The notes under the pieces are model-generated. The model did no database searches. It had not been told where the DNA came from and worked only from the letters and a program-made list of their open reading frames with translations. From an uncultured Parasphingopyxis sp. (GTDB lineage: Bacteria; Pseudomonadota; Alphaproteobacteria; Sphingomonadales; Sphingomonadaceae), in the NCBI GenBank assembly GCA_947259005.1, contig CAMYKP010000013.1:61428-125427 (forward strand): a DNA stretch of 64,000 nucleotides, in the 5' to 3' direction. Position 1 is the stretch's first letter, and every line of letters starts with the position of its first letter. Shown one piece after another: positions 17,103 to 25,679 of this stretch. Both the position numbers and the translations under genes were made by a program.

Positions 17103-18617
17103 ATGTCCTACCTCTCCGACCAGCTTCAGGGCGTACTGGCAATCGATGCAGAAGCGGACGTTATAGAATATCAGAAGGAATGGCTGACCTGGGGGGCGCT
17201 CAAGAAGCAGGTCGATGCGGTCGGCGCGCTGCTCGACTCGCTTGGCCTGGGCCAGGGAAGCCGCATCGGCATCATGATCCAGAATCGGCCGGACAGCATC
17301 GCCGCCCTGCTTGCGGCCGTTGCGCGCGACGCCTGTATCGTTTCGATCAACCCATTGTTGCCCGAAGACAGGCTCAAGGCTGACCTTGCGGGACTGAGGC
17401 TCCCCGTCGTTATCGCGGAACCGAGCGATTTTGGCCGCGATGGGGTCGTCGAATTGCTCCGGAAAGCCGGCACCGCAGGCATTGTGGTCGAGCCGATGCT
17501 CGATGGTGCGCACCTGCATGACGAGCTGAGTGAAATCCGGGGCGATGATCTCATACTCGGACAACCCGACACGTTCATCGAGATGCTGACCAGCGGTACC
17601 ACCGGCATTCCGAAGCGCATCCCGCTGAAACGCAAGAGCCTGGTCGCTTCGATCACCGCAGCGTTGAATATGGAAAAGGGCCGAAAAGCCGAAGATCCGC
17701 CCCGTCTCAGGAGCGGTACCGAACTGCTTGGCAATCCCATTACCCATATCGGGGGACTCTATTTTGTCATCACCACTATCCTGTCGGGTCGCAAGATGTG
17801 CCTGCAGGACAAGTTTTCCGTCGAGGGCTGGCATGACGCGATACGCCGTCACCGGCCGAAAATCGTCGGCGCAGTTCCGGCGGCGCTCCGCATGATCCTC
17901 GAGGCGGGCATCCCGAAAGAGGATCTTGAAAGCCTCGTCGCGATCCGGTCCGGCACGGCGCCTCTCGATCCCGAAATTGTCGACGAATTCCTCGATCGTT
18001 ACGACATCCCGGTTGTTGGCACTTATGGTGCAACGGAGTTCGCCGGCGCCGTTTCAATGTGGCGGTTGAGCGAATTCCGGGAAATGTGGCCGAAGAAGCG
18101 TGGCAGTGTCGGCCAGCTTTTCCCGGGCGTTGAGGCGCGCGTCGTCGATCAGGAGAGTGATGCGGAGGTAGAAGCCGGAGCGGAAGGCGTTCTTGAGCTT
18201 AAGGCCGGACAGATCGGCGACGGTAAAAGCTGGGTGCGTACGACCGACCGAGCGAGCCTCGACGAAGACGGCTATCTCTACATCAAGGGCCGCGCGGATA
18301 ACGCGATCATCCGTGGCGGCTTCAAGGTCCATCCCGACGATGTCGTAGAAATCCTCCATCGTCATCCGGCGATCCGCGAGGCGGTTGTGGTCGGCGTGCC
18401 GGACAAGCGGCTGGGAGCCGTGCCCGCGGCTGTCCTGATGCTGCGGGACGGCGCCGAAGAACCCGATCCAGACGACCTGAAAGCTTTTGTCAGGAAACGC
18501 GCACTGCCTTACCAGGTGCCGGTCATGTTCAAGTTCGTCGATGACGTCCCCCGGACGCCGGCGCTCAAGCCTGCCCTGAAATTGGTGCGCGAGATGTTCG
18601 CCGAACCGGTTGCGTGA
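17103..18617 (+). CDS. AMP-dependent acyl-CoA synthetase
   Basis: A 504-residue ANL-superfamily ligase. It has the P-loop LTSGTTGIPKR, the adenine motif GTYGATE, the hinge motif GYLYIKGRADN and the C-terminal IRGGFKVHPDDVVE. The C-terminal catalytic Lys is probably within RTPALKPALK. It activates a carboxylic acid to its CoA thioester with ATP. It is encoded directly after the fused acyl-CoA dehydrogenase, which suggests that it feeds that enzyme. The GTG start of the following phosphatase gene overlaps its stop codon. Confidence 0.9.
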   Translation: MSYLSDQLQGVLAIDAEADVIEYQKEWLTWGALKKQVDAVGALLDSLGLGQGSRIGIMIQNRPDSIAALLAAVARDACIVSINPLLPEDRLKADLAGLRLPVVIAEPSDFGRDGVVELLRKAGTAGIVVEPMLDGAHLHDELSEIRGDDLILGQPDTFIEMLTSGTTGIPKRIPLKRKSLVASITAALNMEKGRKAEDPPRLRSGTELLGNPITHIGGLYFVITTILSGRKMCLQDKFSVEGWHDAIRRHRPKIVGAVPAALRMILEAGIPKEDLESLVAIRSGTAPLDPEIVDEFLDRYDIPVVGTYGATEFAGAVSMWRLSEFREMWPKKRGSVGQLFPGVEARVVDQESDAEVEAGAEGVLELKAGQIGDGKSWVRTTDRASLDEDGYLYIKGRADNAIIRGGFKVHPDDVVEILHRHPAIREAVVVGVPDKRLGAVPAAVLMLRDGAEEPDPDDLKAFVRKRALPYQVPVMFKFVDDVPRTPALKPALKLVREMFAEPVA

Positions 18618-19390
18618 ATCAGCAGGAACGAATTCTCGCAGCGGACGGCATCCATAATTTCCGCGACTATGGCGGATATCGGGCCATGGGCGGCGCACGG
18701 ATCAAGTCCGGCCTGCTTTTTCGCTCCGGTCAGCACAAGGATGCGAGCGCAGCCGACCTGGAGCTTGTCGTCGATCGGGATATCCGAACGATAATCGATC
18801 TGCGGGGCGACGCAGAGCGCGCATCCTTCCCATGCCCCCGTCATCCGGCTTTCAGGGGAACGGTCGTCTTCGTGGCGGGAGAAACGGTCAATCCGGCGCT
18901 TGATGCGCAGGAACTGGACAGTGCCGATGCTGCGGCCTCGCGTATGCGAAATTCCTATTCGAACATGCCGTTCAGGCCATTGCTGAAAGATGCGTTCATT
19001 CGCTATTTTGCGGTGCTTCTCGACGAAGCTGAGGGTGCCAGCCTTGTTCATTGCCTGGCGGGCAAGGATCGAACCGGGCTCGCAGTTGCGCTGTTCCATC
19101 ACCTGCTGGGCGTCCATCCCGACGATCTTATGGCGGATTACCTGCTCACCAATGAGGCAGGCCGGATCGAAGCGCGGATCGAGGCGGGTGCGGCAGTAAT
19201 TCGTGACCGATATGGCCTCGAGATCCCTCTTGCGGCGATACGAAAGCTCATGTCGGCCGATCCGGCCTTTCTTGAGGCCGCCTTCCAGGCCATCATCGAG
19301 CGTTTCGGGACGATAGACACCTATCTTGAACGGGGGCTTGGCGTATCGCCGACGATGCGCGGCGCGCTTGCCGAAAAATATCTCGCCTAG
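18614..19390 (+). CDS. Tyrosine-specific protein phosphatase-like protein
   Basis: A 258-residue protein of the bacterial Y_phosphatase3 type. The P-loop VHCLAGKDRTG at 145-155 supplies nucleophile Cys147 and Arg153. The N-terminal NFRDYGGYRAM and LLFRSGQ segments are typical of the family. The GTG start overlaps the ligase stop (GTGA), so the two are translationally coupled. Members dephosphorylate phosphotyrosine or phosphoinositide-like substrates. Why a phosphatase is coupled to an acyl-CoA ligase operon is not known: regulation or removal of a phosphate group from an intermediate are both possible. Confidence 0.85.
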   Translation: MNQQERILAADGIHNFRDYGGYRAMGGARIKSGLLFRSGQHKDASAADLELVVDRDIRTIIDLRGDAERASFPCPRHPAFRGTVVFVAGETVNPALDAQELDSADAAASRMRNSYSNMPFRPLLKDAFIRYFAVLLDEAEGASLVHCLAGKDRTGLAVALFHHLLGVHPDDLMADYLLTNEAGRIEARIEAGAAVIRDRYGLEIPLAAIRKLMSADPAFLEAAFQAIIERFGTIDTYLERGLGVSPTMRGALAEKYLA

Positions 19391-19415
19391 GGACGGTGGC
19401 TTCCAACCGGGTTTT

Positions 19416-21620
19416 CTAGCCGATGACCTTGCTGGCACGGAAATCGGCAATTTCGGCATCGGAAAAGCCCATCTGGTGCATGATCTCGTCGCTATGCTCT
19501 CCGATGGCGGGGCAGCAGCGTTCAATGGCCATCGCGGTCTCGCCAAAATTCCAGAAGGCACCGGGCTGTTCGACGATACCATAGAGCGGCTGCGGCAGGG
19601 CTGAAACCAGTCCAAGCTCCCGGTTGAGCGGGTCATCGAAGAAGCGGTTCATCGCGTCTTCGTAATTTACCCGGTCGCAGGGCACGCCTGCCGCTTCGAG
19701 TGCAGCGAGCAAGTGACCGGCGGACCCGGCCTTTACCGATGCTTCGAAACCGGCTTCGTCGTCACCGAGCACGGAACGCACGCCGGCGCGTGCGGCGTCG
19801 CTATGTGCGGCGATGGCGATCCAGTCGTCCTGCGTCTCAAAAATGCGGTGATAGGGTCCAAAGCCGGTCTGTGCGCTGTCTAGCTTGCAGGTTTCGGTGA
19901 GCGAGCCGTCTTCGCGAAGCAGGCGCTCGCCTTGTGTAAATGTGGAGACGCCGAGCAGCGAGGCCTGGGTGCTGTATGTCTCGCCATTTGCCCGTTTTGC
20001 ATAAAGCGATGCCATGATCCCGACGAGGCAGCTCAGCGCGGACGTCACATCCATGGTGCCGGGGCGATTGAAGACCGGCCGGTTGCCTTCTCCGGCATTT
20101 TCGAATTCCCAGCCCGCTATTGCGTTGAAGATCGAGTCATAGCCCGGCCAGTTGGCGCGTTCGCCTTTCTGGCCATAGGCGCTGACATAGGAAAAAACGG
20201 CATCCGGATTGATTTTCCGGATATGCTCTTCGTTGATCCCCAGCTTCTCGCCGGCTTTCGGGCGCATATTGTGGTGCACCACGTCTGCCCATTTGACGAG
20301 CCGCTCCAGGATCGGCCTTGATTCCGGATTGGTCAGATCAAGTGCGATCGAGCGCTTGGACCGAGCTGCGGCCTGATAATAACGGTGCATGAAGCGGATG
20401 CGGTCGCCGGTCAGTGCCTCGAGCTTGATCACGTCGGCACCCATGTCGCCCATCATCGAGGGACCCATCGGACCGGCCAGGAACATCCCCATGTCGAGAA
20501 CCTTGACGCCTGCCAGCGGATGCGCGGGCGTGCCATTGTCGCTGGTCCGTGCCGGCGGGGGCGTCCAGTCCTTCTCTCCCTCTTCGCCGAGCCGGGGAGC
20601 CGGGCGACCGGTTTTGAGTTTCGCGTTGGTGTGAATCGGCAGGTTCGGCTGGACGGTCTTGCCGAATTCGGGATCGTCGATTTCAATGACATAGCCATTG
20701 GCGCGCGCCTCCGTGTGGCGCAGCACCTCGCCCATCGGCTGGGCTGGCTCAACGGCGATGTCGGCAGCGCGAAGATCGGCTTCCCACTGTTCGATCGGTC
20801 GGCGCTTGAACGCCTCGACCTTGCCTTCGGGCGTGTCGATGTCGACGCCTTCGGCCATAACCTCCCACATGGTCGGCATGCTCGCATAGTCGAACTGCTG
20901 AGAGGGATCCATGATCTGCAGCCAGTCGCCACCCTGGCACTCCCACAATTGCATGGACGTGGCAGTCGGCTTGTCTGTCGGTTTGGTTTCAGGGTTGGGC
21001 ATCGGCCCTTCGCTATTGCGCGCCCAGACGAGCGGCAGCTTGGCCATGAAGCCCTGAAAAAGAGAGGTGTGCGCCCCGCCGCCCCGGCCCGACTGGAGCC
21101 GCATGATCAGTCGCGCCATGATCCCGGCGAAGGCCAGATGTGCGGCCGACCAGCTGCCCATGCGATACCGCCAAACAGTCGGTCCGGGCCGATGGCCGTC
21201 ATTTTCGTACAGTGCGCCGAGCCGCGCGGCGACGAGCAGCTCGTCGTCGGACCGTTCGACATCGGGATGGTTGCGCGGAGAGCCGGTGATCCCGCAAATG
21301 ACGAGCCGGGGGAATTCCGCTGCGAGATTGTCGTCGTCGAGGCCCAGCGCTTTCGCGCTGTCGGGCGAGAACTGGTGGATCAGAACGTCCGCGCCATCGA
21401 GCCGTTCCCTGAGCGCGGCCATCCCTTCCGTCGTCTTGAGATCGAGCACGAGGCTGCGCTTGCCGCGATTCCAGTTGGCGAACCTTGCCGTGCCGCGCGA
21501 AGGGTCTCCACCCGGGCGCTCGATTTTGAGAACATCGCCGCCAAGCTCGCCGAGCATGAGGCCTGCGACCTGACCGGCCATGCCTTCAGCAATCTCGATT
21601 ATGCGCAGATCGTTGAGCAT
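19416..21620 (-). CDS. Tandem family III (CaiB/BaiF) CoA-transferase
   Basis: A 734-residue protein made of two CaiB-type domains, each beginning with the typical strand (LRIIEIAEGMAGQVAG near residue 4 and VKVLDMGMFLAGP near 375). Single-domain members have about 400 residues. The C-terminal domain keeps the catalytic-Asp segment GTMDVTSAL. The equivalent part of the N-terminal domain reads YRMGSWSAAH, so its Asp appears to be lost. It is the last gene of the operon thiolase-like-DUF35-CoA-transferase driven from motif A copy 4, and probably exchanges CoA between product and substrate acids. Confidence 0.88.
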   Translation of the reverse strand: MLNDLRIIEIAEGMAGQVAGLMLGELGGDVLKIERPGGDPSRGTARFANWNRGKRSLVLDLKTTEGMAALRERLDGADVLIHQFSPDSAKALGLDDDNLAAEFPRLVICGITGSPRNHPDVERSDDELLVAARLGALYENDGHRPGPTVWRYRMGSWSAAHLAFAGIMARLIMRLQSGRGGGAHTSLFQGFMAKLPLVWARNSEGPMPNPETKPTDKPTATSMQLWECQGGDWLQIMDPSQQFDYASMPTMWEVMAEGVDIDTPEGKVEAFKRRPIEQWEADLRAADIAVEPAQPMGEVLRHTEARANGYVIEIDDPEFGKTVQPNLPIHTNAKLKTGRPAPRLGEEGEKDWTPPPARTSDNGTPAHPLAGVKVLDMGMFLAGPMGPSMMGDMGADVIKLEALTGDRIRFMHRYYQAAARSKRSIALDLTNPESRPILERLVKWADVVHHNMRPKAGEKLGINEEHIRKINPDAVFSYVSAYGQKGERANWPGYDSIFNAIAGWEFENAGEGNRPVFNRPGTMDVTSALSCLVGIMASLYAKRANGETYSTQASLLGVSTFTQGERLLREDGSLTETCKLDSAQTGFGPYHRIFETQDDWIAIAAHSDAARAGVRSVLGDDEAGFEASVKAGSAGHLLAALEAAGVPCDRVNYEDAMNRFFDDPLNRELGLVSALPQPLYGIVEQPGAFWNFGETAMAIERCCPAIGEHSDEIMHQMGFSDAEIADFRASKVIG

Positions 21621-21628
21621 GGCGTACC

Positions 21629-22075
21629 TCAGATGGGTTTGAATACGGGCAGGACCCAGTCATCCTTGATCGGGTTCCAGTCGACCGTGACCTTCATCCC
21701 GATTTCCACATCATCGGCGTCGCAACCCCCCAGATTGCTGACGAGATGTGCGCCGTCGGTGCCATCAAGTGCGATGACCACCGGGACATATACATATTCC
21801 TCGCCATTCTTCGGATTGCGCGTGCAGATAGCGAAGCTGAACACCGTTCCCGTTCCGGGAAGGTCCGGCCACTGCTTGGCGGTCGACTGGCATTCGGGGC
21901 AATAAGGCGAGGGGGGCATCCGGAAATGACCGCAATCTGCGCATTGGCAGGCGGTCAGCTTGTGCGCCTTCGCTTTCTCCCAAAAGGGTTCGGTGTCGGG
22001 ATTGGTCGTGATTGCGATCTGGTCGCCTGGCAGGGCGCGGGCCGGACCATAGCTCATTTCCCGGTTGTCGGTCAT
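21629..22075 (-). CDS. DUF35 zinc-ribbon/OB-fold protein (thiolase partner)
   Basis: A 148-residue protein with a rubredoxin-like zinc knuckle (CADC...CPEC, four Cys spaced CxxC-x11-CxxC) followed by an OB-fold (TVFSFAICTRNP). DUF35 proteins bind thiolase-like enzymes and are needed for their activity, for example the ChsH2 domain with Ltp2 in steroid retro-aldol cleavage. It is encoded 1 bp downstream of a thiolase-like gene, so the two products are expected to form a complex. Confidence 0.87.
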   Translation of the reverse strand: MTDNREMSYGPARALPGDQIAITTNPDTEPFWEKAKAHKLTACQCADCGHFRMPPSPYCPECQSTAKQWPDLPGTGTVFSFAICTRNPKNGEEYVYVPVVIALDGTDGAHLVSNLGGCDADDVEIGMKVTVDWNPIKDDWVLPVFKPI

Positions 22076-22076
22076 C

Positions 22077-23288
22077 TCAGGCCCTCCTCAGGATCATGCC
22101 GGATACGGGTAGCGAAGCAGGCCCGCCCGTGCTCAGTGCGAATTCGCAGTCCTCGACCTGGTTGATCGCAGTGCCACGCACCTGCTCTACGGCCTCGGTC
22201 ACATGGGTGAGGCCGATGATATAAGCCTCGTTGAGATTGCCGCCATGGGTGTTGACTGGCACCGCGCCCTCGACCTTGTTGCGATTGGCGTAACGGATCG
22301 CGCCCGAAAGGACATAGTCGCTGCCCTCGCCTTTCTCGCAAAATCCATAATCCTCAAGCTGCATGAGCACCATGCAGGAGAAATGATCGTAGATTTCCGC
22401 ACAGTCCATATCTTTCGCGGTGAGCCCGGTCTGCTCCCATAGCCGTTCGGCGACAAATTTGTGGCCCGAAGAGGCGAAGTCGGGATCCTGCATTCCCATC
22501 CAGGCGAAGGCGCGTCCCCAGTTGCGGGTCCCGCCATGAGCCACGCCGTGGATCAGGGCCGGGGGGTGACGGCAATCCTTGGCGCGATCTGTCGTAGTGG
22601 TGACGATCGCCACCGCGCCATCGGTCTCAAGGCAGAAATCGAGCCGGCACAGCGGGTCGGCGAGCATCGGCTGGGACCAGTATTCTTCATCGTCCAGCGG
22701 CTTGCGGCGGATCGCCTTTGGCCGGTTGAGGGCATGTTCGCGCGTCGCCTGGACGATCTCCTTGAACGCCTCGCGCTTCGTTCCGTAGAGATGCATGTGG
22801 CGCCGGGCGAGCACCGACATCAGGTGGCCGGGGCCGACAAGCCCCGATGGCTGCAGAAAACTGTTCTCCGGGCTCGGTGCCGCAGCGCCGAAGACCACCC
22901 CAAGCCGGTGCTGCGGCAGCTGCTGAAGCGCCATGACGGTGATGCAGTATTTGCAGTCCTCGTTCATCAACCCTGCCGTGGCGAGGCCGGCCGCGCCCGA
23001 TGCGCCGCCGCCGCCGCTCGTCAGCGTCGCCGAAAAGCCGACATGCGGAATGCCGAGCGTTTCCATCAGGCTCGCAGTGTCGAATTTGTCCAGATAGCCG
23101 GCACCGGCAGTCGAATAATAGGCGAAGCCGTCGACGTCCTTGATGGAGATGCCGGCATCGGCACAAGCCTTCAGGATTGCTTCGCCAGCCATGTCGTTGA
23201 TCGTGCGCGGCCAGCTCTTGCCGCGCATATAATATTCGGTCGCGCCGATACCTACGATCGCTGTTTTGTCCTGATGCGCCCAAGCCAT
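22077..23288 (-). CDS. Thiolase-like protein (SCP-x/Ltp type, putative acyl-CoA aldolase subunit)
   Basis: A 403-residue thiolase-fold protein. The usual nucleophilic Cys segment is replaced by the Gly-rich SGGGGASGAAGL, so it is not a classical thiolase. Later segments AEIYDHFS and VNTHGGNLNEAYIIG match Ltp-type retro-aldolases that cleave beta-hydroxyacyl-CoAs. It is followed by its DUF35 partner and a CoA-transferase. Motif A copy 4 lies 31 bp upstream of the ATG. Carbon-carbon cleavage of a tertiary or hindered hydroxyacyl-CoA is inferred. Confidence 0.85.
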   Translation of the reverse strand: MAWAHQDKTAIVGIGATEYYMRGKSWPRTINDMAGEAILKACADAGISIKDVDGFAYYSTAGAGYLDKFDTASLMETLGIPHVGFSATLTSGGGGASGAAGLATAGLMNEDCKYCITVMALQQLPQHRLGVVFGAAAPSPENSFLQPSGLVGPGHLMSVLARRHMHLYGTKREAFKEIVQATREHALNRPKAIRRKPLDDEEYWSQPMLADPLCRLDFCLETDGAVAIVTTTTDRAKDCRHPPALIHGVAHGGTRNWGRAFAWMGMQDPDFASSGHKFVAERLWEQTGLTAKDMDCAEIYDHFSCMVLMQLEDYGFCEKGEGSDYVLSGAIRYANRNKVEGAVPVNTHGGNLNEAYIIGLTHVTEAVEQVRGTAINQVEDCEFALSTGGPASLPVSGMILRRA

Positions 23289-23318
23289 TGCGAATCCTCT
23301 CTCGTTTTCAAGATGGCT

Positions 23319-23334
23319 AACCTAGTTAAATAGG
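23319..23334 (+). promoter_or_regulatory. Motif A copy 4 (putative operator)
   Basis: AACCTAGTTAAATAGG lies between the thiolase-like gene (minus, start 23288) and the end of the hydrolase-flavin reductase gene. It contains a perfect 5 bp dyad, ACCTA-N6-TAGGT, that reveals the symmetry of motif A. Confidence 0.65.
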
Positions 23335-23345
23335 TGGTGCAAGCC

Positions 23346-24572
23346 TCATGCGAAATGGAGGCGCCGGTATTTTCCGCGGAAATACAGCAACGGATCGCGC
23401 CTTGGTTCGAAACGTACGCGCGAAACCTTACCGAGCAGGATCACGTGATCTCCGACATCCTGCATCTGATATTTTTCGCATTCGAAACTCGCCAATGTGC
23501 CTTTGATTATCGGCGCTCCCGTTGACCAGCTTTCCCAGTCGGTTTCGGCAAAGCGGTCCTCACCCTTCATCGCAAAGCGGTTGGAAAGGGGCTGCTGGCC
23601 GATGTGCAGCACGTTGACTGCAAAATGTTCGGCAGCGTCGAAGGCGGAAAGGCACGATGCAGTCTTGGCGAGGCAGACCAGAAGGATCTCGGGCTCGAGG
23701 GAAACCGATGTGAAGCTGTTTGCCGTGAGCCCGACCGGCGTTCCATCCGGCGCAGCGGTAGTGACCACGGTGACCCCTGTTGCGAAACATCCGAGCGCGT
23801 CTCGCAACGTGCGGCTGTCGGATCCCGCCTGATATTCGGGCGGTTCGCGCGGAATGCGCCGTTCGAGAAATTCGAGCAGGACGGCATTGAACGCCTCGGC
23901 CTGTTCGGTGGCAACGAGATGGCCGGCGCCCTCGATCTCGACCGCTTCGGCATCAGCGATCGCCACGGTCAGTTCCTTGATCGATTCAAGGCTGGAAAGC
24001 TCGCTTTGGGCGCCGCGGACAATGAGCGTGGGCAGCTTCAGCGCCGAGGCGGCTTTGGCAAGCCTCTCCTCGATATCCTCCAGATCCATGCCCTCGAAGG
24101 TGTGGGGATCGAAGTCGATCGAATCCCCGCGGCGTTCGGCATAGCTGCGCAGCATCTGGCCGACTTCGCGTGCCTTGTCCGGGTCGATGCGAGGCGGTGA
24201 ATCGACCAGGACAAGGCCACTGGCGATGTCCGGACCACCTTCGCCCAGCGCAGCCGTCGCAATCCAGCCACCGAGGGAGGCACCGACGATCACCGGACGC
24301 GAGGAGAGTTTCGCAAGGATGGAGCATAGATCGCCGACATAAGCGTCGAGATCATATCTGCCGTCCGCCGGCCTTTCGCTGTCGCCATGACCGCGCAAAT
24401 CTATGCTGACAACATAACGCCCCGCGGCGGCCAGCGCTTCGGCTGCTTCATGCCATGTGCGCCGCGATTGGCCGGCGCTGGGAATGAGCAGGACGCAGGG
24501 GTCCTCTTCCTGACCATAGGCGTCGGCGGCGATGGATATCCCGGCAAATCCTTCAAAGTTCCGCTCAGGCAT
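23346..24572 (-). CDS. Alpha/beta hydrolase-flavin reductase fusion protein
   Basis: A 408-residue two-domain protein. Residues 1-240 form an alpha/beta hydrolase with oxyanion region PSAGQSRRTW, DLRGHGDS, nucleophile elbow VGASLGG (Ser99) and the GAGH histidine near 224. From about 250 the sequence is an HpaC-like FMN/FAD reductase (LGCFATGVTVVTT, LTANSFTSVSLEP). The start at 24572 follows a strong GGAGG site; the open frame extends further upstream without support. A reductase of this type normally feeds reduced flavin to a two-component monooxygenase, none of which is seen nearby. It lies downstream of a DUF2889 gene. Confidence 0.85.
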   Translation of the reverse strand: MPERNFEGFAGISIAADAYGQEEDPCVLLIPSAGQSRRTWHEAAEALAAAGRYVVSIDLRGHGDSERPADGRYDLDAYVGDLCSILAKLSSRPVIVGASLGGWIATAALGEGGPDIASGLVLVDSPPRIDPDKAREVGQMLRSYAERRGDSIDFDPHTFEGMDLEDIEERLAKAASALKLPTLIVRGAQSELSSLESIKELTVAIADAEAVEIEGAGHLVATEQAEAFNAVLLEFLERRIPREPPEYQAGSDSRTLRDALGCFATGVTVVTTAAPDGTPVGLTANSFTSVSLEPEILLVCLAKTASCLSAFDAAEHFAVNVLHIGQQPLSNRFAMKGEDRFAETDWESWSTGAPIIKGTLASFECEKYQMQDVGDHVILLGKVSRVRFEPRRDPLLYFRGKYRRLHFA

Positions 24573-24595
24573 TCGTTCCTCCTCTCCTCGACACT

Positions 24596-25609
24596 TTATG
24601 TGCTGCCGAGGTGCTTCACCAGCTGCGGTACTTCTGCCATCGATCGCAATACGTCGTTCAAATGGGTGCATCCCGCCGTGCCCTTGAGTTCGGCAAGCAC
24701 CGCTTCGCGCAACTGGCCGAGCGGCGTTCCAAGCATCGCCGATGCATTGGGCGAGGCGGCAGGGCATTCGCGAAAGGGCAATATTCGCGGATCGACTTCG
24801 ATGGACGCCAGTTCGAGTGTGTCGGGGTCAGCACTTGCCCTGACGCGGTATTCGTGAATGGCGACGCGATGGTCGCCTTCGGGCGTTGTGCCGCTGTCCT
24901 GGAAGCCGATGTCCATCTGGACCTTCCCGTCTTCCATCCAGATATCGATCCAGCGGGAGCGCCGCTTGCCGACGCCCTCCTGTTTCGGAAGATAGGGCCA
25001 GCCCTTGGGGTCGTCGGGATTGACCAGCGACGGCACTGTGGCGAAACTCTGCAGCGACATCTTGCTGCTGCCATCATCGGCAAGAGCCGATGAGCCGGGC
25101 CGGAAGCCAGCGCAAATCCCTTCCATCCGGCCGTTTTTTCCCGCCGTGCTCGCAGAACCTTTCTCGCGGGCCAGCGTGCGCCAGTCTTCGACCCAGCGAG
25201 ACCAGACCCAGCCGGCGACAAGGCTGGCACCGGCAAAATCGTCGAGCAGCAGATAGAGCGGCGTTCCTGCGGCCTTTTCTTCGGGCAGCACCTCCGCAAG
25301 CACCGCGCGCGACTGTCCGCCCGCGCGACAGCCGACCAGTTTCTGTGCCTCGGGCCGGTCCGGTGACACCGTGATCGCCAGAATTTCGCGCCGCGCGCTG
25401 GAAAGGATGCGGAAACTGTCTTCTGCCAGTATCTCAATATGATCTTGGTTATCGGTCAGGATATCGCGGGCATGCCCCTCCATGACCATCGGCTCGCCGA
25501 AGCCGTCGGGCCAGTGGGTGCTGATCGTCGAGGTTCGGCGGATCGAGTTCAGCCGCCTTTTCGGCGTGTGCCCTGACGGGTTGGCGGGCGCTTTGACGGC
25601 TATATCCAT
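24596..25609 (-). CDS. DUF2889 domain-containing protein
   Basis: A protein of about 337 residues, not an assigned enzyme. The C-terminal region carries the DUF2889 hallmarks: LPFRECPAASPNA, the LGTPLGQLREAVLAEL helix and GCTHLNDVLRSM. The N-terminal part starts with RRLNSIRRTSTISTHWPDG and has a DHIEI strand. ATGs at 25609 and 25621 are both possible; the first leaves motif A copy 5 outside the coding sequence. Members are often encoded with CoA-dependent catabolic genes, but no reaction is known. It is the first gene of an operon with the hydrolase-flavin reductase fusion and is divergent from the thiolase. Confidence 0.75.
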   Translation of the reverse strand: MDIAVKAPANPSGHTPKRRLNSIRRTSTISTHWPDGFGEPMVMEGHARDILTDNQDHIEILAEDSFRILSSARREILAITVSPDRPEAQKLVGCRAGGQSRAVLAEVLPEEKAAGTPLYLLLDDFAGASLVAGWVWSRWVEDWRTLAREKGSASTAGKNGRMEGICAGFRPGSSALADDGSSKMSLQSFATVPSLVNPDDPKGWPYLPKQEGVGKRRSRWIDIWMEDGKVQMDIGFQDSGTTPEGDHRVAIHEYRVRASADPDTLELASIEVDPRILPFRECPAASPNASAMLGTPLGQLREAVLAELKGTAGCTHLNDVLRSMAEVPQLVKHLGST

Positions 25610-25625
25610 ATTGCTCAACATATCT

Positions 25626-25641
25626 AACTTGGTTATATAAG
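25626..25641 (+). promoter_or_regulatory. Motif A copy 5 (putative operator)
   Basis: AACTTGGTTATATAAG lies in the 70 bp divergent promoter between the DUF2889 gene (start 25609) and the thiolase gene (start 25680). One G replaces the consensus A in the core. Confidence 0.65.
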
Positions 25642-25679
25642 ACAAACGAATCTTCACGACACGCGAAAGGATTAACAGG

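Noticed and set aside
20385..21905. 506-codon open frame on the plus strand
   Set aside because: It is the antisense shadow of the tandem CoA-transferase and DUF35 genes.
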